A stretch of 18,631 bases of DNA from Xanthobacteraceae bacterium (GTDB taxonomy: Bacteria; Pseudomonadota; Alphaproteobacteria; Rhizobiales; Xanthobacteraceae): NCBI GenBank assembly GCA_030043175.1, contig JASHYD010000112.1:1-18631 (forward strand). Reading direction: 5' to 3'. The notes under the pieces are model-generated. The model worked only from the letters and a program-made list of their open reading frames with translations, had not been told where the DNA came from and did not search any database. A program made the translations under genes and the position numbers. The number at the start of each line of letters is the position of its first letter. The first letter of the stretch is position 1. Positions 7,679-16,299 of this stretch are shown here, in pieces.

Positions 7679-8448
7679 GTGCCATTCTCGTACGTGAGCG
7701 TGGAAGAAGCCACCAAGCGCAGCGGCGTGCGCATGGTAGTGGTCGGCGATGTACCGAGCCCCTGGGGCGAAGCAGCCAAGGGCATCCTGCCCATCAAGGG
7801 GATCGAGTGGGTCGCCGTGCGGCTTATTTACGACAGCGAGCCCTTGAAGGAGTGGGCCGGTCAGCGCAACGCTCCGGTGGTGATCTTCGAGGATGCCCCC
7901 CCCGCTCCGGTTGGGCCGAGATTCTCCTTCTCGCCGAGCGCCTCGCGCCCAGCCCAGCGCTGCTTCCTTCAGACCCGGCAGACCGCGCCCTCGTCTTCGG
8001 CCTTGCCCACGAAATCTGTGGCGAGGGGGGCCTGGGCTGGTCGCGCCGGCTCCAGCTGGTGCACGCTGGTCTTCGTAACGCCGGCGGCTTTCCCGGACGT
8101 GTCGCCAAGTATCTGGGCAAGAAATACGGCTACAGCCCCGAGGCAGGCGCTGCCGCCGGCTCGCGCGTCGCGGACCTGCTGCGCATGCTGATCGCGCGCC
8201 TGAAGCTGCAGCGTCACGCAGGCAGCCGCTATTACGTCGGCAACGCGTTGACCGCCGTCGATGTCTACAGCGCGACATTTGCGGCGATGTTCGACCCGCT
8301 GCCGCCCCACCAATGCAGAATGGACGCCAGCACGCGCGCAGTATTTTGCGCGCGGGACACGCACACTGGCGCTGCCTTGGCTCCCATTCTGTTCGAGCAC
8401 CGTGACATGATGTATAGGGAGTACCTGGAGCTGCCGCTCTCGCTTTGA
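7679..8448 (+). pseudogene. GST-fold protein with a frameshift in a run of eight C
   Basis: The gene starts with GTG at 7679, supported by a strong AAGGAGG five bases upstream. Frame 2 reads PFSYVSVEEA and continues through GVRMVVVGDVPSPWGEAAKG to NAPVVIFEDAPP, a thioredoxin-fold N-terminal domain like those of glutathione S-transferases. In the C8 run at 7896-7903 the protein jumps to another frame, continuing RSGWAEILLLAERLAPSPAL and then a helical C-terminal domain (GLAHEICGEGGLGWSRRLQL, YYVGNALTAVDVYSATF) to the TGA at 8446-8448. Adding one C restores a protein of about 256 residues. The codons on both sides stay open and protein-like, so the damage is recent, a sequencing error, or a slippery-run variant. 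The C-terminal end is otherwise complete. Substrate unknown. Confidence 0.82.
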
Positions 8449-8912
8449 GTATTGATCGAGCCGCGGGCGACACATCTTGGCGAGAACATCAGACTGGCGA
8501 GATATAAAAATGGCGACATCTCGTCGGGAACGGGCCTCTGGAAGAATGGCGGCGCGTCGCCACCGTTACACCAGCGTTTGCGTCCTCATCCACCTCTCGG
8601 CCGCCTTGCGAGCCCGCGCGGCTACGCGACGCTGGCGTGCAGATCCACGACCACAAAGGCGGCGACAGTCGGTTTGGCACCGCACCGTTCTATTGATTGA
8701 GGTCGACGCCTTCGCGGCCGACCGCGATGATCATAGAATTTCAGATCAACGCGGCGGCGTATTTAAGCTGGCGATCATACCTGACGACAAGCCGATACTC
8801 GAAACTACGGCTTACTCGACTGGAGCAGACTAAGCCAGGTTTGGGGCGAGCCGAGTGCCTTCAGCGACCATGGGGCGTCCGATAAATCAAAGCCCGTGCA
8901 CTGCCTGTCCGA
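8449..8912. other. Gene-poor stretch between GST pseudogene and minus-strand gene
   Basis: No supported gene. Plus-strand frames from 8509 to 8833 are open and very Arg-rich in the first half, then more protein-like (LLIEVDAFAADRDD) near the end. There is no convincing start, ribosome-binding site or family, so a chance frame or an old relic is more likely than a gene. No clear terminator was seen. Confidence 0.4.
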
Positions 8913-9191
8913 TCAGTGCTGACCGTCAAGCATGACGACGACTTTTGTCGGTTCTGGTTCGTGAGGCAGAAGGCTAGTCCATTGCGCATCACCCCACTTG
9001 GCGAGATTTACCACTGTCCCTGCCCCGGCACGCTCGTTCTGCTCTACGACATTCAATCCGTTGCTATCGAGGAAAAACGTGTGATCGCCGAACAATTCGT
9101 TCAATTCAGCAACCAGGGGATGATCGTCAGGGATTACTCGGGCCTCGAACTGCGTCAGAGTTTGTTCGACTTGCGTGGAATTCAGTTTCAT
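8913..9191 (-). CDS. Small conserved-looking protein of unknown function
   Basis: A 92-residue soluble protein. The ATG at 9191 is chosen because GGAG sits 6 bases upstream and because it gives a start MKLNSTQVEQTLTQF like relatives I recall from Bradyrhizobium; the open frame continues upstream to 9248 without a motif. The body has VIPDDHPLVAELNELFGDHT, then FFLDSNGLNVVE, then a short acidic/Pro segment (PHEPEPTKVVVML). There is no signal peptide or membrane segment. The order PDDHPxVxxLNxLFGDHTFFLD looks like a compact conserved domain, but I know no function for it. It lies 3' of the secreted repeat protein on the same strand, with a gap of about 107 bases. Confidence 0.75.
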   Translation of the reverse strand: MKLNSTQVEQTLTQFEARVIPDDHPLVAELNELFGDHTFFLDSNGLNVVEQNERAGAGTVVNLAKWGDAQWTSLLPHEPEPTKVVVMLDGQH

Positions 9192-9298
9192 CACGCACTC
9201 CATTCGCTCGCGTGTAGGGGGCACACTTGCTAGACGGTCCTCCGGCACATGCGTACCGGAGGTTTGTTGGCAAAATAGCCTCGCTGTCGTTTGGTGCT

Positions 9299-9610
9299 TC
9301 AGTCGCGATATTCGCCGTAGCCACCACGCTCACCATACTCGCCGTGGCGATACTCGTGGCGGGGATATTCGCCGCCACCAAACTCCCGCCGGGGATGTTC
9401 ATGCCGTCCAAATTCACGACGGTACTCGCGGTGACTGAATTTCTCGCGGGGATATTCACGGCGCTCAAATTCATGACGGTATTCGCCACGGCCATACCCG
9501 CCAGGTAGGCCACCATAGCCCTCATGATATGGGCAAGCGGAGGCGCTTAACGTTAAGCCCGCTGTGATAATAGCCACGCCGGCGGCCAGGCCGACAACTG
9601 TGCTGCGCAT
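9299..9610 (-). CDS. Secreted Arg/Glu/Gly/Tyr/His-rich repeat protein
   Basis: A 103-residue protein with a good ribosome-binding site (AGGAG nine bases before the ATG) and a Sec signal peptide (VVGLAAGVAIITAGLTLSAS, cleavage near SASA at residue 25). The mature part is low complexity: Gly/Tyr-rich to residue 42, then two 19-residue repeats (43-61 EYRHEFERREYPREKFSHR, 62-80 EYRREFGRHEHPRREFGGG) and a third, degenerate unit starting EYPRHEYRHGEYGERGG. In DNA this is a 57-base tandem repeat. A single Cys (residue 26) follows the signal. The composition, rich in His, Arg, Glu and aromatic residues, suggests an extracytoplasmic metal- or polyanion-binding or disordered protein. No family function can be named. 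Confidence 0.72.
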   Translation of the reverse strand: MRSTVVGLAAGVAIITAGLTLSASACPYHEGYGGLPGGYGRGEYRHEFERREYPREKFSHREYRREFGRHEHPRREFGGGEYPRHEYRHGEYGERGGYGEYRD

Positions 9611-10546
9611 AGTGCTAGCTCCTGTGTCTGTTGGAGAAGCCCAGCCTTACGAAGAAAACACAACCGTTCCGGTCGCGTTGCCGCGTGCGGCGATCGGTCT
9701 CCGAGGCCGGAGCCCTACCAGCCCGTCCGGCGACTCGCTCCGGCGCGCGGCTATCGCTAGGCCCCCGCATGGCGGTCGGTGCGGAAACTCCTGGTAAGCA
9801 ACGGCGAGAGCGGCGCGAAACGTACTCGTCACAGCTGCCAGAATACCCGGCAGATTCTCTGGAGAACGGGGATCTCAGCGAATCATCTGTTCCGATTCTG
9901 TTGCTGTTTGGGTGGTCCACCAGTAGGACCGCACAGTTCGACCCTTGTTGTTACCCGACTCTCGGGAGCCTGCGGTGACCCATCTCGCACACCTGCTTCG
10001 GTGTTGTTGCTGTGCTCCGATTTTGCTGAGCGGATGCACACATCGTTGTGACGACTGAGACAATCTCCCTACCGCGGCCAATCCGATGATCATTTTGACC
10101 ACCATGGTGCGATTCCGATCGCGGACACGCTACCAGCCTTTAGACATCCAAACTCAATGGCTGCGGTGTGGTTGCCCAGGTGCGGCAGTACCGCGCGGTG
10201 TCGCCGGCGCCCGAGCGACATCTGGGCCTGGAAAAAGGCCGGTGGGCGCAAGGGATCGGGCGGCGTGAGGATTGCACGTTTGCTCGAGGCTAATCTCGCA
10301 CAGCGGGCCAACATCGTCTCGCAGCACGCGGGTGTTCGGCTAGAACGGCGCTGTCGCTCTTCATCAGAAGCCGTATTTTCCCTTTCCTTCCCGCACGCCG
10401 AAGCGCGGATATGGCGCCGGTGATTTGGGGCCCTGGGTGATAAATGAGTATCAAAAGTTGACTTGCGAAAATCGGAGTGTTGACCTGTAGGCAAGGACGC
10501 ATGGTTCGGACGGAACCGAAATCGCAAGACGCGAGCGAAGGCGACC
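9611..10546. other. Long gene-poor stretch between the repeat protein and the GST
   Basis: No supported gene in 936 bases. A minus-strand frame (10590-10090, 166 codons) is open but Arg/Pro/Ser-rich, with no motif and no ribosome-binding site. A minus-strand start at 10105 reads MVVKMIIGLAAVGRLSQSS, like the beginning of a small exported protein, but no ribosome-binding site or plausible mature part follows. Near the right end lies TTGACT (10458-10463) and, 26 bases on, TTGACC, either of which could be a -35 element for the GST gene, without an obvious -10. Confidence 0.4.
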
Positions 10547-11326
10547 ATGGACACGCCCCTGCTTTGGCATATCCCCCTTTCGCATTTCAACGAGAAGGTC
10601 CGCTGGGCGCTCGATTACAAGTGCGTCGGGCACCGCCGCAAAGTGCTCGGTCCCGACTACCTTGTCCGGGCTTGGCGGGCAACGGGACGCGGCACGCTGC
10701 CAATTCTGTTCCTGGACGGCCGAGCGATCGGCGATTCGACCCATATCATCGCCGCACTCGAAGATCGATTCCCCGAGCCGCCGCTGTATCCTGGCGCCGC
10801 CGCCGCCCGGCGGCGCGCCCTTGCACTGGAGGACTATTTCGATGAACAGCTCGGCCCAGCACTGCGCGCAGCCGTTGTTACGCCGCTGTTCCGGCGAGAT
10901 CCGGATATTGCGCTGCGCGTCCTAACGACAGGCATGCCCGACAAGGCCTATCAAAGGCTGCGGCCGCTGGTGCGGATGTTCCCGGCGTTCTACCGCTTCC
11001 GCCACAAAATCAGCGATACGAGGCTGGAGGCGGATCGTGCTACTGTCAACGCGGCGCTCGACCGAATTGAGCAAGAGCGGCAAGGCCGCCGGTATCTCGT
11101 TGGTGAAGCGTTCACGGTCGCCGATCTCGCGGCTGCAGCGATGCTATCGCCGCTGCTGCAGCCACCCGAGATTCAGTACCCGGTGCGGGTGGAGCTGCCG
11201 TTGTATCTGCAGAACTACCGTGCCACGGTGCTACGGCATCCGGCCGCCCGGTGGGCGGCAGAGATTTATCGACTGCATCGGGGCCACTCCGCTGAAGTCT
11301 CGCGCCGGTCAGCTGATGCGAACTAA
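10547..11326 (+). CDS. Glutathione S-transferase family protein
   Basis: A 259-residue two-domain GST. The thioredoxin-fold domain spans residues 1-80: PLLWHIPLSHFNEKVRWAL carries the catalytic-loop Ser12, LPILFLDG (51-58) supplies the cis-Pro, and GDSTHI (62-67) is the glutathione-binding SNAIL/TRAC-like turn. The all-helical domain follows, with the N-capping box FTVADL at 189-194. Length and architecture are normal for cytosolic GSTs; the substrate is unknown. The start is the ATG at 10547 with GAAGGCGA upstream. The stop lies only 16 bases before the start of the P-loop protein (an alternative start there would overlap it by 11 bases), so the two are almost certainly translated from one transcript. 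Function with the kinase-like partner cannot be deduced. Confidence 0.88.
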   Translation: MDTPLLWHIPLSHFNEKVRWALDYKCVGHRRKVLGPDYLVRAWRATGRGTLPILFLDGRAIGDSTHIIAALEDRFPEPPLYPGAAAARRRALALEDYFDEQLGPALRAAVVTPLFRRDPDIALRVLTTGMPDKAYQRLRPLVRMFPAFYRFRHKISDTRLEADRATVNAALDRIEQERQGRRYLVGEAFTVADLAAAAMLSPLLQPPEIQYPVRVELPLYLQNYRATVLRHPAARWAAEIYRLHRGHSAEVSRRSADAN

Positions 11327-11342
11327 CTGGGTGCAGGGATTA

Positions 11343-13205
11343 ATGGAACACGGTAAGAGCATTGCGGCAGTCGGTACCAGCTCACTTGGGCGGATTGCGA
11401 TCGATCCGCCGCCGGAGCCGGCGCAGTCCTATGGTCCCTGGGATCCGGGCATTGATTCCACTCTACCGACCGAATTCTTGCACCTCGCGACGGTGTTGAG
11501 TGCGGCGAATGTCTCCAGCAGCATCGTCGAGCTCAAGGAAATAAACAGCTTCTGCGGGTTAACACTTGAGAGATTATCCACCTTCAAGCCCGCACGCCTC
11601 GCCCTGCATGAGGTGCTTATTCGCGTGATGGCCGACCTTTCGGTGCCAGACGGCGAAGAATATGAGGATCTCGGCATCAATTTTCGGCAAATGACGGCGA
11701 CGATCATGGGGAACTACATCGCGCCGGAGCTGGCCGCGATCACCGCGCTATTTGAGCGGTTGAAGCGCGAGGCGGCGGAGTTCCTGGATAGGGCTCAGGA
11801 GCTAACAGCTTCCAGCATCATTGGGCCACCGGAATTCCCCGGGTCCAATCCACGCCGCTGGTCGAAACTTTTCTTACCCTCTCGCATCAAGATGCCGACG
11901 CGGGTCGTGACGCGTTTTCCCGAAGACGCTGATGTTGTTCGTATTGACGGCTGGCGCAAGAAGGCTCAATCGACCGAGCACCCGCTCGAACGAGCCTGCT
12001 ACCAGGCGCTGGTCACGACTGCCGAAGGGATCTTTGCGGTTCATGGCCGGCTGACGAACGACCGTAAGCTCATAACCTCGATAGCGCTCCGACTTGTGTG
12101 CAATGATTACGGCAGCTTCGCGGTGGGAGAATATCTTGCGCCGCTCTTCTTGAATGGTGCGCAGCGCGAGGGCTACCGCTTCCTTCCGGCGCAATCGCAT
12201 CCCCTGGTCATGAACGTAAAAGGGGCATCTGCATCGGGCAAGAGCACCATGCGGCCGCTCCAGAAGCGGCTCGCGGCGCGGTTGCGCGTCAACTGGGAGC
12301 ACTTTGCGCTCATCAGCCCCGACATTTGGCGGAAGTTTTTGCTCGATTATGGCTCGCTTGGCCCTGCGCGGAAATACGCCGGCACGCTGACCGGCGCGGA
12401 AGTCGCCATAATCGACCAGAAGCTTGACCGCTACATGAGCTACAAAGGCGAGATCGACCAACTGCCTCACCTGCTGATCGATCGCTTCCGGTTCGACAGC
12501 TTTGCACAAGAGCCGGATGAGGAGGAAGGGAGCCGACTGCTGACCCGGTTCGGTTCGGACGTCTTCATGTTCTTCATGATCACGCCGCCGGAGGCCACGA
12601 TCGAACGGGCTTGGAGGCGCGGCGAGAAGTTCGGCCGATACAAGGCGGTGGACGATCTCTTGGCACACAACGTCGAGGCCTATTCGGGAATTCCAGGCCT
12701 GTTCTTCACCTGGGCGCTTCGGCAGGACAAGCGCGTGCACTTCGAGTTTCTCGACAATAGCGTTGTGGAAGGTCACCGGCCGCGTACCGTTGCGTTTGGT
12801 CTGAATGGATGGATGAACATTCTCGACCTCACCTGCCTGCTCAATATCGATCGCTACCGAAATATCAATATTGAGGCGCAGACGCCGGCAGCCATCTACG
12901 CAGGTCCATCGAGCAGATATGTAACGAAAAATCCCGAGTTTCTGAAGCAATGCCTACGGCGGATTCCCACCCTCATTTTTGCCGAACAGCAGACGGGACA
13001 AATCTACGCGCGGATCGTCAACGGCAAGCTGATCCACTGGAACTGGCGCGTCTATCAGCTGGCGGTCCGCGACGATGACACGCGGGCTGCATTCGAAAGC
13101 GTTGCACGGCCGGCGCAAGGGGACACCTCGATATCTCTTGCCGAGGATGATCGGCTCGACCCGCATCAAAGTTTAACTCTCGGCCAGTGGGGCGGTACTT
13201 TGTGA
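11343..13205 (+). CDS. Large P-loop kinase-like protein, zeta-toxin/AAA-type fold
   Basis: A 620-residue protein from the ATG at 11343, chosen for the GCAGGGAT sequence just upstream; an in-frame ATG at 11316 would add nine residues and overlap the GST gene. Residues 1-285 form a mostly helical domain I do not recognise. The C-terminal half is a P-loop phosphotransferase-like domain: Walker A GASASGKST at 294-302 (Lys300), a Walker B-like strand HLLIDRFRFD (Asp380), a segment with FFMITPPEATIERAW, and an Arg-rich lid (RRGEKFGRYKAVDD). This layout recalls zeta-type kinases and related small-molecule kinases, but the usual zeta substrate motifs are not evident. There is no signal peptide or membrane helix, so it should be cytosolic. 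Coupling to the GST suggests a shared task such as modification of a thiol or xenobiotic compound, or a toxin-like role; both are guesses. Confidence 0.75.
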   Translation: MEHGKSIAAVGTSSLGRIAIDPPPEPAQSYGPWDPGIDSTLPTEFLHLATVLSAANVSSSIVELKEINSFCGLTLERLSTFKPARLALHEVLIRVMADLSVPDGEEYEDLGINFRQMTATIMGNYIAPELAAITALFERLKREAAEFLDRAQELTASSIIGPPEFPGSNPRRWSKLFLPSRIKMPTRVVTRFPEDADVVRIDGWRKKAQSTEHPLERACYQALVTTAEGIFAVHGRLTNDRKLITSIALRLVCNDYGSFAVGEYLAPLFLNGAQREGYRFLPAQSHPLVMNVKGASASGKSTMRPLQKRLAARLRVNWEHFALISPDIWRKFLLDYGSLGPARKYAGTLTGAEVAIIDQKLDRYMSYKGEIDQLPHLLIDRFRFDSFAQEPDEEEGSRLLTRFGSDVFMFFMITPPEATIERAWRRGEKFGRYKAVDDLLAHNVEAYSGIPGLFFTWALRQDKRVHFEFLDNSVVEGHRPRTVAFGLNGWMNILDLTCLLNIDRYRNINIEAQTPAAIYAGPSSRYVTKNPEFLKQCLRRIPTLIFAEQQTGQIYARIVNGKLIHWNWRVYQLAVRDDDTRAAFESVARPAQGDTSISLAEDDRLDPHQSLTLGQWGGTL

Positions 13206-13402
13206 TAGCGCAGCCTGAGTTGAGCGCGTGATCTCGCTAAGGGCTGACCTATCCAGTAGCGAAAATCGGATCTGTGCACGGTCGCAGCGATAGCAGACAG
13301 CGCCACCCCGGCTGCCCGAGTTTGGCGCTGCGGCAAGTGGTCCGGCTCGCCAGTCCGAGCTTGCCCAGTTCATTGAGCGCGCAGTCGCCGCGCGACTTCA
13401 AG
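13206..13402. other. Short gap after the P-loop gene
   Basis: No gene seen. It contains GCGAAAATCGGA (13259-13270), identical to 10465-10476 on the other side of the GST/P-loop pair. No terminator hairpin with a T-run was found. Confidence 0.35.
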
Positions 13403-13630
13403 CTACGTAGCGCCGCTTGGCACCAAATTGGCGCAGCACCCGCGCCCGGAGAACGTCCGGGGGCGGCTGAATATTCGTTCGCGAGATACGAGCTGGCGTC
13501 CGCGTTGCTCGCGGGCGCCGGCCAGCGCCGCTCCCTCAGTAGCAGGGGTAAGGGCTGCAACATCGGTCGGAATTGCTGCGGCCCCGAGAAGGCTGGCTGC
13601 GGCGAGCGCGATAGCAGTCTTGCGTAACAT
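13403..13630 (-). CDS. Short exported protein, possibly truncated
   Basis: A 75-residue frame with a strong ribosome-binding site (TTAGGAGAG six bases before the ATG) and a textbook Sec signal peptide (LRKTAIALAAASLLGAAAIP, cleavage near AAL at about residue 27). The remaining 48 residues are Arg/Gly-rich and low complexity (REQRGRQLVSRERIFSRPR) without a recognisable domain. Many Bradyrhizobium small exported proteins begin this way and then carry Gly/Tyr/Arg repeats, so the 3' part may have been altered by frameshift. An intact small secreted peptide is the alternative. It is divergent from the neighbouring dehydrogenase gene. Confidence 0.5.
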   Translation of the reverse strand: MLRKTAIALAAASLLGAAAIPTDVAALTPATEGAALAGAREQRGRQLVSRERIFSRPRTFSGRGCCANLVPSGAT

Positions 13631-14112
13631 GGCGCTCTCCTAATCGCCCCACTTGTGGTCCAACGGATATGGACCTGGTCCAGTCATCGACGTGTGATGG
13701 CCTAAGGATCCGCAATACTTTGAGCGATCCAACATCGGCTTTCAGTCTATTAAATTTGTGCATGCGGGTGGTGATCGCGCTGCTGTAACACTGGAAAGAT
13801 TACCCCCTACCCATGAGGTGCTCCCAGGCAACGCCTCGGACAAGACTTGCGCGGCTTTCTCGATCGCATCGAAAAGCCAGTACAGCAAAGGCATAACGGG
13901 TCTGAGTGACGAATCAGGTATTCCGATCGGAGTAGTGCTGGGTATCTCGATGAACGGATCGGCGCCGGCGCGCCGCCAGATGATCGGAAGAGATAGGTGT
14001 CGCGGATCTGCTATCTGCTCGAGGGCGCAGACCCTCGCCATAGTGAATGTCAATCGTTTGCTCAAGTCAGAATAAATGTAATGATGCGAAGGTGAACAAC
14101 GAGGAGAGGCGC
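13631..14112. other. Upstream region of the PQQ dehydrogenase
   Basis: No certain gene. Two opposite frames stay open across most of 13742-14075, a plus frame of 105 codons and a minus frame of 107 codons (with PVMPLLYWLFDAIEKAAQVL). Neither has a ribosome-binding site or a family I recognise. The region should hold divergent promoters for the small exported protein and the dehydrogenase. I see no EcfG boxes and no convincing sigma-70 pair. Confidence 0.4.
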
Positions 14113-16299
14113 ATGCATCGGATTCGCGTAGGATTTGTCATCGCGGTCTGTTGCGTGTCCTCCGCGGTCGTGGGGTTTTCGCAACAGGCTCGTGACCTGA
14201 GCAAGCCCGCAGGCAACGATTGGCCTGCTGTCGGCGGCGATTGGCACAACACGCGCTATTCCACGCTGGCCCAGATCGACCGCAACAACGTCAAGAAACT
14301 CAAGGGCGCGTGGGTCACACACCTGGGCTCGGGCCTCGGCCAAAAGTATTCGTTTGAAGGCACTCCGATCGTCAAAGACGGCATCCTTTACATCTCAACC
14401 GGCAATGATGACGTGTTTGCGCTCGACGGCAAGACAGGTGCGCTCATATGGGAGCACCGCTCCGCCATCGAGCAAAACATCTCTACGGTCTGCTGTGGCT
14501 GGGACAATCGCGGCGTTGCGGTCGGTGACGGCAAGGTTTTTCTTGGCCAGCTCGATGGCTATTTCGTCGCGCTCGACATCAAGACCGGCAAGGAGGTATG
14601 GCGAACCCAGCTTGCCCGCTGGCAGGACGGTTACACCATCACCGCGGCGCCGCTGTTCCACAACGGCGTGGTCTATTCCGGCATTTCCGGCGGCGATCGT
14701 CAGGCCCGCGGGTTTCTGGCGGCGCTCGACGCAACCACCGGCAGGGAGAAATGGCGCTTCTGGACCGTCCCGGCGCCCGGCGAGTTCGGCTCCGACACCT
14801 GGCCGAAGCCTGACGATCCCGACCCCGTCAAAGCCAATGCCTGGAAGCAAGGTGGGGCGAATATTTGGCAGGCGCCCGCAATCGATCCGCAGCTTGGCCT
14901 TATCTACTTCTCGACCGGCCAGCCAGGTCCGCAGGCTATTGGGGTCGGCGCCAATCGTCGCGGCGATAATCTGTTCAGTTCCTCGATCGTGGCGGTGACG
15001 TTGGAGGGCAAATATGCTTGGCACTTCCAACAGGTGCATCACGACCTGTGGGATTTCGACTGCCCGAGCCCAGTGGTCCTGTTCGAGCAGATGTACGACG
15101 GCAAGATGCGCAAGGGCATCGCAGAGGCGTGCAAGACCGGCTGGATTTACATCCTCGATCGCACCAACGGAAAGCCGCTGATCGGCATCGATGAGAGGCC
15201 GGTCGAGCAGGAGCCGCGCAATGCGACCGCCGCAACCCAGCCGTTTCCCAGGGGTGATGCGGTTATACCGCAATGTCCGCAGCCGCTTGAAGGCTGGGTG
15301 CTCAAATGTATCTTCGGCGCGCCCTGGGACACCCCGACCCTGATGTCCCCAGGCGGCAACGGCGACACCAACTGGGCGCCGATGGCCTATAGTCCACGCA
15401 CGAATTACTTCTACGTCACTGCGGCTGACCGGCCAGCGTCTCGCATCGCGGCTGGCAGCGGCCGAGTGGCGCCGCCCGCTTTCGGCGCGAAATACGGCGG
15501 TACGCTCACGGCCGTCGACTCGCGCACCAACAAGATCGCGTGGCAGAAACGCATGCCGTATTCGATCGGCCAGGGTAGCGGCGTGCTGGTCTTAGCTACG
15601 GACGTGCTATTCCACGGCGAACCCGACGGCCAGTTCCAGGCCTACGACGCGCGTGACGGCGAACTCTTGTGGCACTGGCAGACGGGCGCTGGTGCCGATG
15701 CCCCCGCGATCACGTATGAGATCGACGGCGTTCAGTACCTCGCCATCGCGGTCGGTGGCCTTGCCACTCAAACCGCTTCCGCGAATGGCGACATGGTCTG
15801 GGCATTCTCGCTGCGGGGCAGCCCCAATAACCGGATCGCGCAGTTCGAGGCTCCTCCGCCGCCGCCGACCGAAGTAACGTTCGGCTTCACCGGCCTGCTC
15901 AAGGGCGGCGTTCCAATCGAGAAGACGAATGCTGTGCGGATGATCGACTACAACTTCACCCCGCCACGTATCACGATCGAAGCCGGAAGCAACGTCACCT
16001 TCACCAACGGCGGCATCCAACCTCACAATGCCGCCGGCGCCGACGCCGGCGGCTGGGACACCGGGTTGCTCAAGGGCGGTGAGACCGCCGCCGTCACCTT
16101 CAACCAGCCCGGGACGTATAATTACACTTGCACACCACATCCCTTCATGATCGGGCAGATCATCGTGACCGGCAAGGCGATTACATCGGCCCCCGCGACG
16201 GTGGTGGATTCGCCTGCGCGAACGATGGCCGGTGCTCCGGCAGCCGGCCACGACGCACATTTACCCGCGGGTCTCCAGCAGGAAGATCGCACCCGGTGA
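14113..16299 (+). CDS. PQQ-dependent alcohol dehydrogenase with C-terminal cupredoxin domain
   Basis: A 728-residue periplasmic quinoprotein. The ATG at 14113 has GAGGAGAGG just upstream and starts a signal peptide (VGFVIAVCCVSSAVVGFS). Residues about 35-590 form the eight-bladed PQQ propeller of the methanol/ethanol dehydrogenase family: NDWPAVGGDWHNTRYS at the N-terminus, the vicinal Cys127-Cys128 in VCCGWDNRG, RGDN with the presumed catalytic Asp285, HHDLWDFD at 309-316 and several W-docking motifs. Residues about 607-705 form a cupredoxin (AVRMIDYNFTPPRITIEAGS) with a full type 1 copper set: His638 in QPHNAAG, then Cys673, His676 and Met679 in YTCTPHPFM. Relatives often carry a cytochrome c here. 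The copper centre probably receives electrons from PQQ. No separate cytochrome c or pqq gene lies nearby. Ca versus lanthanide use was not decided. Confidence 0.93.
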   Translation: MHRIRVGFVIAVCCVSSAVVGFSQQARDLSKPAGNDWPAVGGDWHNTRYSTLAQIDRNNVKKLKGAWVTHLGSGLGQKYSFEGTPIVKDGILYISTGNDDVFALDGKTGALIWEHRSAIEQNISTVCCGWDNRGVAVGDGKVFLGQLDGYFVALDIKTGKEVWRTQLARWQDGYTITAAPLFHNGVVYSGISGGDRQARGFLAALDATTGREKWRFWTVPAPGEFGSDTWPKPDDPDPVKANAWKQGGANIWQAPAIDPQLGLIYFSTGQPGPQAIGVGANRRGDNLFSSSIVAVTLEGKYAWHFQQVHHDLWDFDCPSPVVLFEQMYDGKMRKGIAEACKTGWIYILDRTNGKPLIGIDERPVEQEPRNATAATQPFPRGDAVIPQCPQPLEGWVLKCIFGAPWDTPTLMSPGGNGDTNWAPMAYSPRTNYFYVTAADRPASRIAAGSGRVAPPAFGAKYGGTLTAVDSRTNKIAWQKRMPYSIGQGSGVLVLATDVLFHGEPDGQFQAYDARDGELLWHWQTGAGADAPAITYEIDGVQYLAIAVGGLATQTASANGDMVWAFSLRGSPNNRIAQFEAPPPPPTEVTFGFTGLLKGGVPIEKTNAVRMIDYNFTPPRITIEAGSNVTFTNGGIQPHNAAGADAGGWDTGLLKGGETAAVTFNQPGTYNYTCTPHPFMIGQIIVTGKAITSAPATVVDSPARTMAGAPAAGHDAHLPAGLQQEDRTR

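Noticed and set aside
7634..8473. 279-codon open frame on the minus strand
   Set aside because: Antisense to the GST-fold pseudogene, Arg/Gly-rich and without motif.
10090..10590. 166-codon open frame on the minus strand
   Set aside because: Arg/Pro/Ser-rich composition, no domain, no ribosome-binding site, and it overlaps the start of the GST gene.
11874..12950. 358-codon open frame on the minus strand
   Set aside because: Antisense shadow of the P-loop gene; no motif or start signal.
14395..15273. 292-codon open frame on the minus strand
   Set aside because: Antisense shadow of the PQQ dehydrogenase.
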